This document shows positions 43,763 through 44,061 of a DNA stretch of 44,061 nucleotides, piece after piece. Below the pieces are notes generated by a model that saw only the letters and a list, made by a program, of their open reading frames with translations, had not been told where the DNA came from and searched no databases. Positions within the stretch are counted from its first letter, which is position 1, and each line of letters begins with the position of its first letter. This DNA is from Ruminococcus sp. Lineage in GTDB: Bacteria > Bacillota_A > Clostridia > Oscillospirales > Ruminococcaceae. A program made the position numbers and the translations under genes. Location of the stretch: positions 1-44,061 of the forward strand of contig NZ_JAIKXF010000094.1 in assembly GCF_024684275.1 (NCBI RefSeq), in the 5' to 3' direction.

Positions 43763-44000
43763 AAGTGCCGATTTTACGGCGGTTTTCGGCTATACAGTCA
43801 ATCAACGAAGTCAACCCTAACAGGCTTTTTACTGTATTTGGAAAAACATCTACGAACTGAAAACGCCTGACAACCAATCTGCTCAGTGAGGTTCGTGCGC
43901 AGATTGGATAACAGAGGGTTCGATACTTCGTAGATTGGTTGTCATTCGTCAAAATATACAAAGTGGGAATAAATCCGCATGATAGGGAAAGGAAAATACT
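43763..44000. other. Repeat-rich intergenic stretch with competing inverted repeats
   Basis: Between rlmD and the last gene. A weak hairpin (GCCG/CGGC, 43767-43780) may end rlmD. Then GACAACCAATCT (43869-43880) can pair with AGATTGGTTGTC (43932-43943), while CCAATCTGC (43874-43882) can instead pair with GCAGATTGG (43899-43907). ATCTACGAA near 43848 pairs with TTCGTAGAT near 43927, and CGAAGT...ACCCT near 43806 with AGGGT...ACTTCG near 43915-43929. It could be a leader RNA of the next gene or the end of a mobile element. Confidence 0.5.
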
Positions 44001-44061
44001 ATGGTAACAGTAACAATTGAAAACAACAAATTCAAGTTTCACGGTACTTTTGACTGCGGAT
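44001..44061 (+). CDS. Start of an unknown gene, cut by the window end
   Basis: An ATG at 44001 follows GGGAAAGGAAAA at good distance. The 20 visible codons read MVTVTIENNKF then KFHGTFDCG. Nothing more is visible and I do not recognise the protein. The long repeat-rich leader ahead of it sets it apart from the recJ operon. Confidence 0.5.
   Translation, partial: MVTVTIENNKFKFHGTFDCG

Noticed and set aside
1..44061. tRNA or rRNA genes, transposases, phage genes
   Set aside because: No cloverleaf, rRNA stretch, DDE transposase, integrase or phage structural gene was recognised anywhere in the window.

Overview
The window reads as chromosomal DNA of a cellulolytic, low-to-mid GC Gram-positive gut or rumen anaerobe, most likely a Ruminococcus close to R. 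flavefaciens. Three large secreted hemicellulases carry signal peptides, Thr-rich or Asn/Gln-rich linkers and type I dockerins. One of them has the order GH11-CBM22-dockerin-CE1, a layout I associate with R. flavefaciens xylanase/esterases. AGGAG-type ribosome binding sites, consensus sigma-A promoters, HemZ, Fhs and the FMN riboswitch architecture also fit a clostridial host. Species assignment is inference.

Layout. (1) 1-640: 5' part of an Mrp/ApbC ATPase on the minus strand, with a structured four-hairpin leader, back to back with (2) 603-6896: a riboflavin operon. The operon has a promoter, a terminal-inverted-repeat element, an FMN riboswitch with terminator, a DUF3021-like membrane protein, ribD, ribE, a DUF4097-like lipoprotein, ribBA, an unknown membrane protein, ribH and a HAD phosphatase. 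(3) 6949-11404, minus: fhs-tsaE-tsaB-rpiB-GNAT-upp. (4) 11770-16087, minus: a xylose operon (mutarotase-like, GH3 xylosidase, xylA), divergent from an AraC regulator (16312-17175). (5) 17374-28381: a dockerin hemicellulase island with a triple-GH16 enzyme, two AraC regulators, GH43-CBM6-CBM22-dockerin-CE1 and, divergently, GH11-CBM22-dockerin-CE1. (6) 28503-31502: fused ABC/FtsX exporter. (7) 31680-33501: ppa-prs with a leader ORF. (8) 33815-35737: a periplasmic-binding-protein-like sensor fused to GGDEF. (9) 35971-43762: recJ-rel-MBL-hemZ-rlmD operon. (10) 43763-44061: a repeat-rich intergenic stretch and the first 20 codons of an unknown gene.

How it fits together. Secreted enzymes of region 5 would cut mixed-linkage glucan and decorated xylan (backbone cutting, arabinose or xylose trimming, ester removal) while docked on a scaffold that is not in this window. 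Region 4, which has no signal peptides, would finish xylo-oligosaccharides inside the cell and pass xylose to XylA. Three AraC-type regulators and a recurring TTTTGGTA motif in the intergenic regions suggest local control.

The most interesting non-standard signal is a pair of about 135-nt four-hairpin elements. One precedes the mrp gene (minus, 415-550) and the other the GH11 gene (plus, 25726-25862). Each lies directly downstream of a sigma-A promoter and in the same orientation as the gene it leads. Other notable signals are the inverted-repeat element between the rib promoter and the FMN riboswitch, a nested-stem element at 17182-17293, mosaic GH16 repeats, and a 25-codon ORF overlapping the ppa start.
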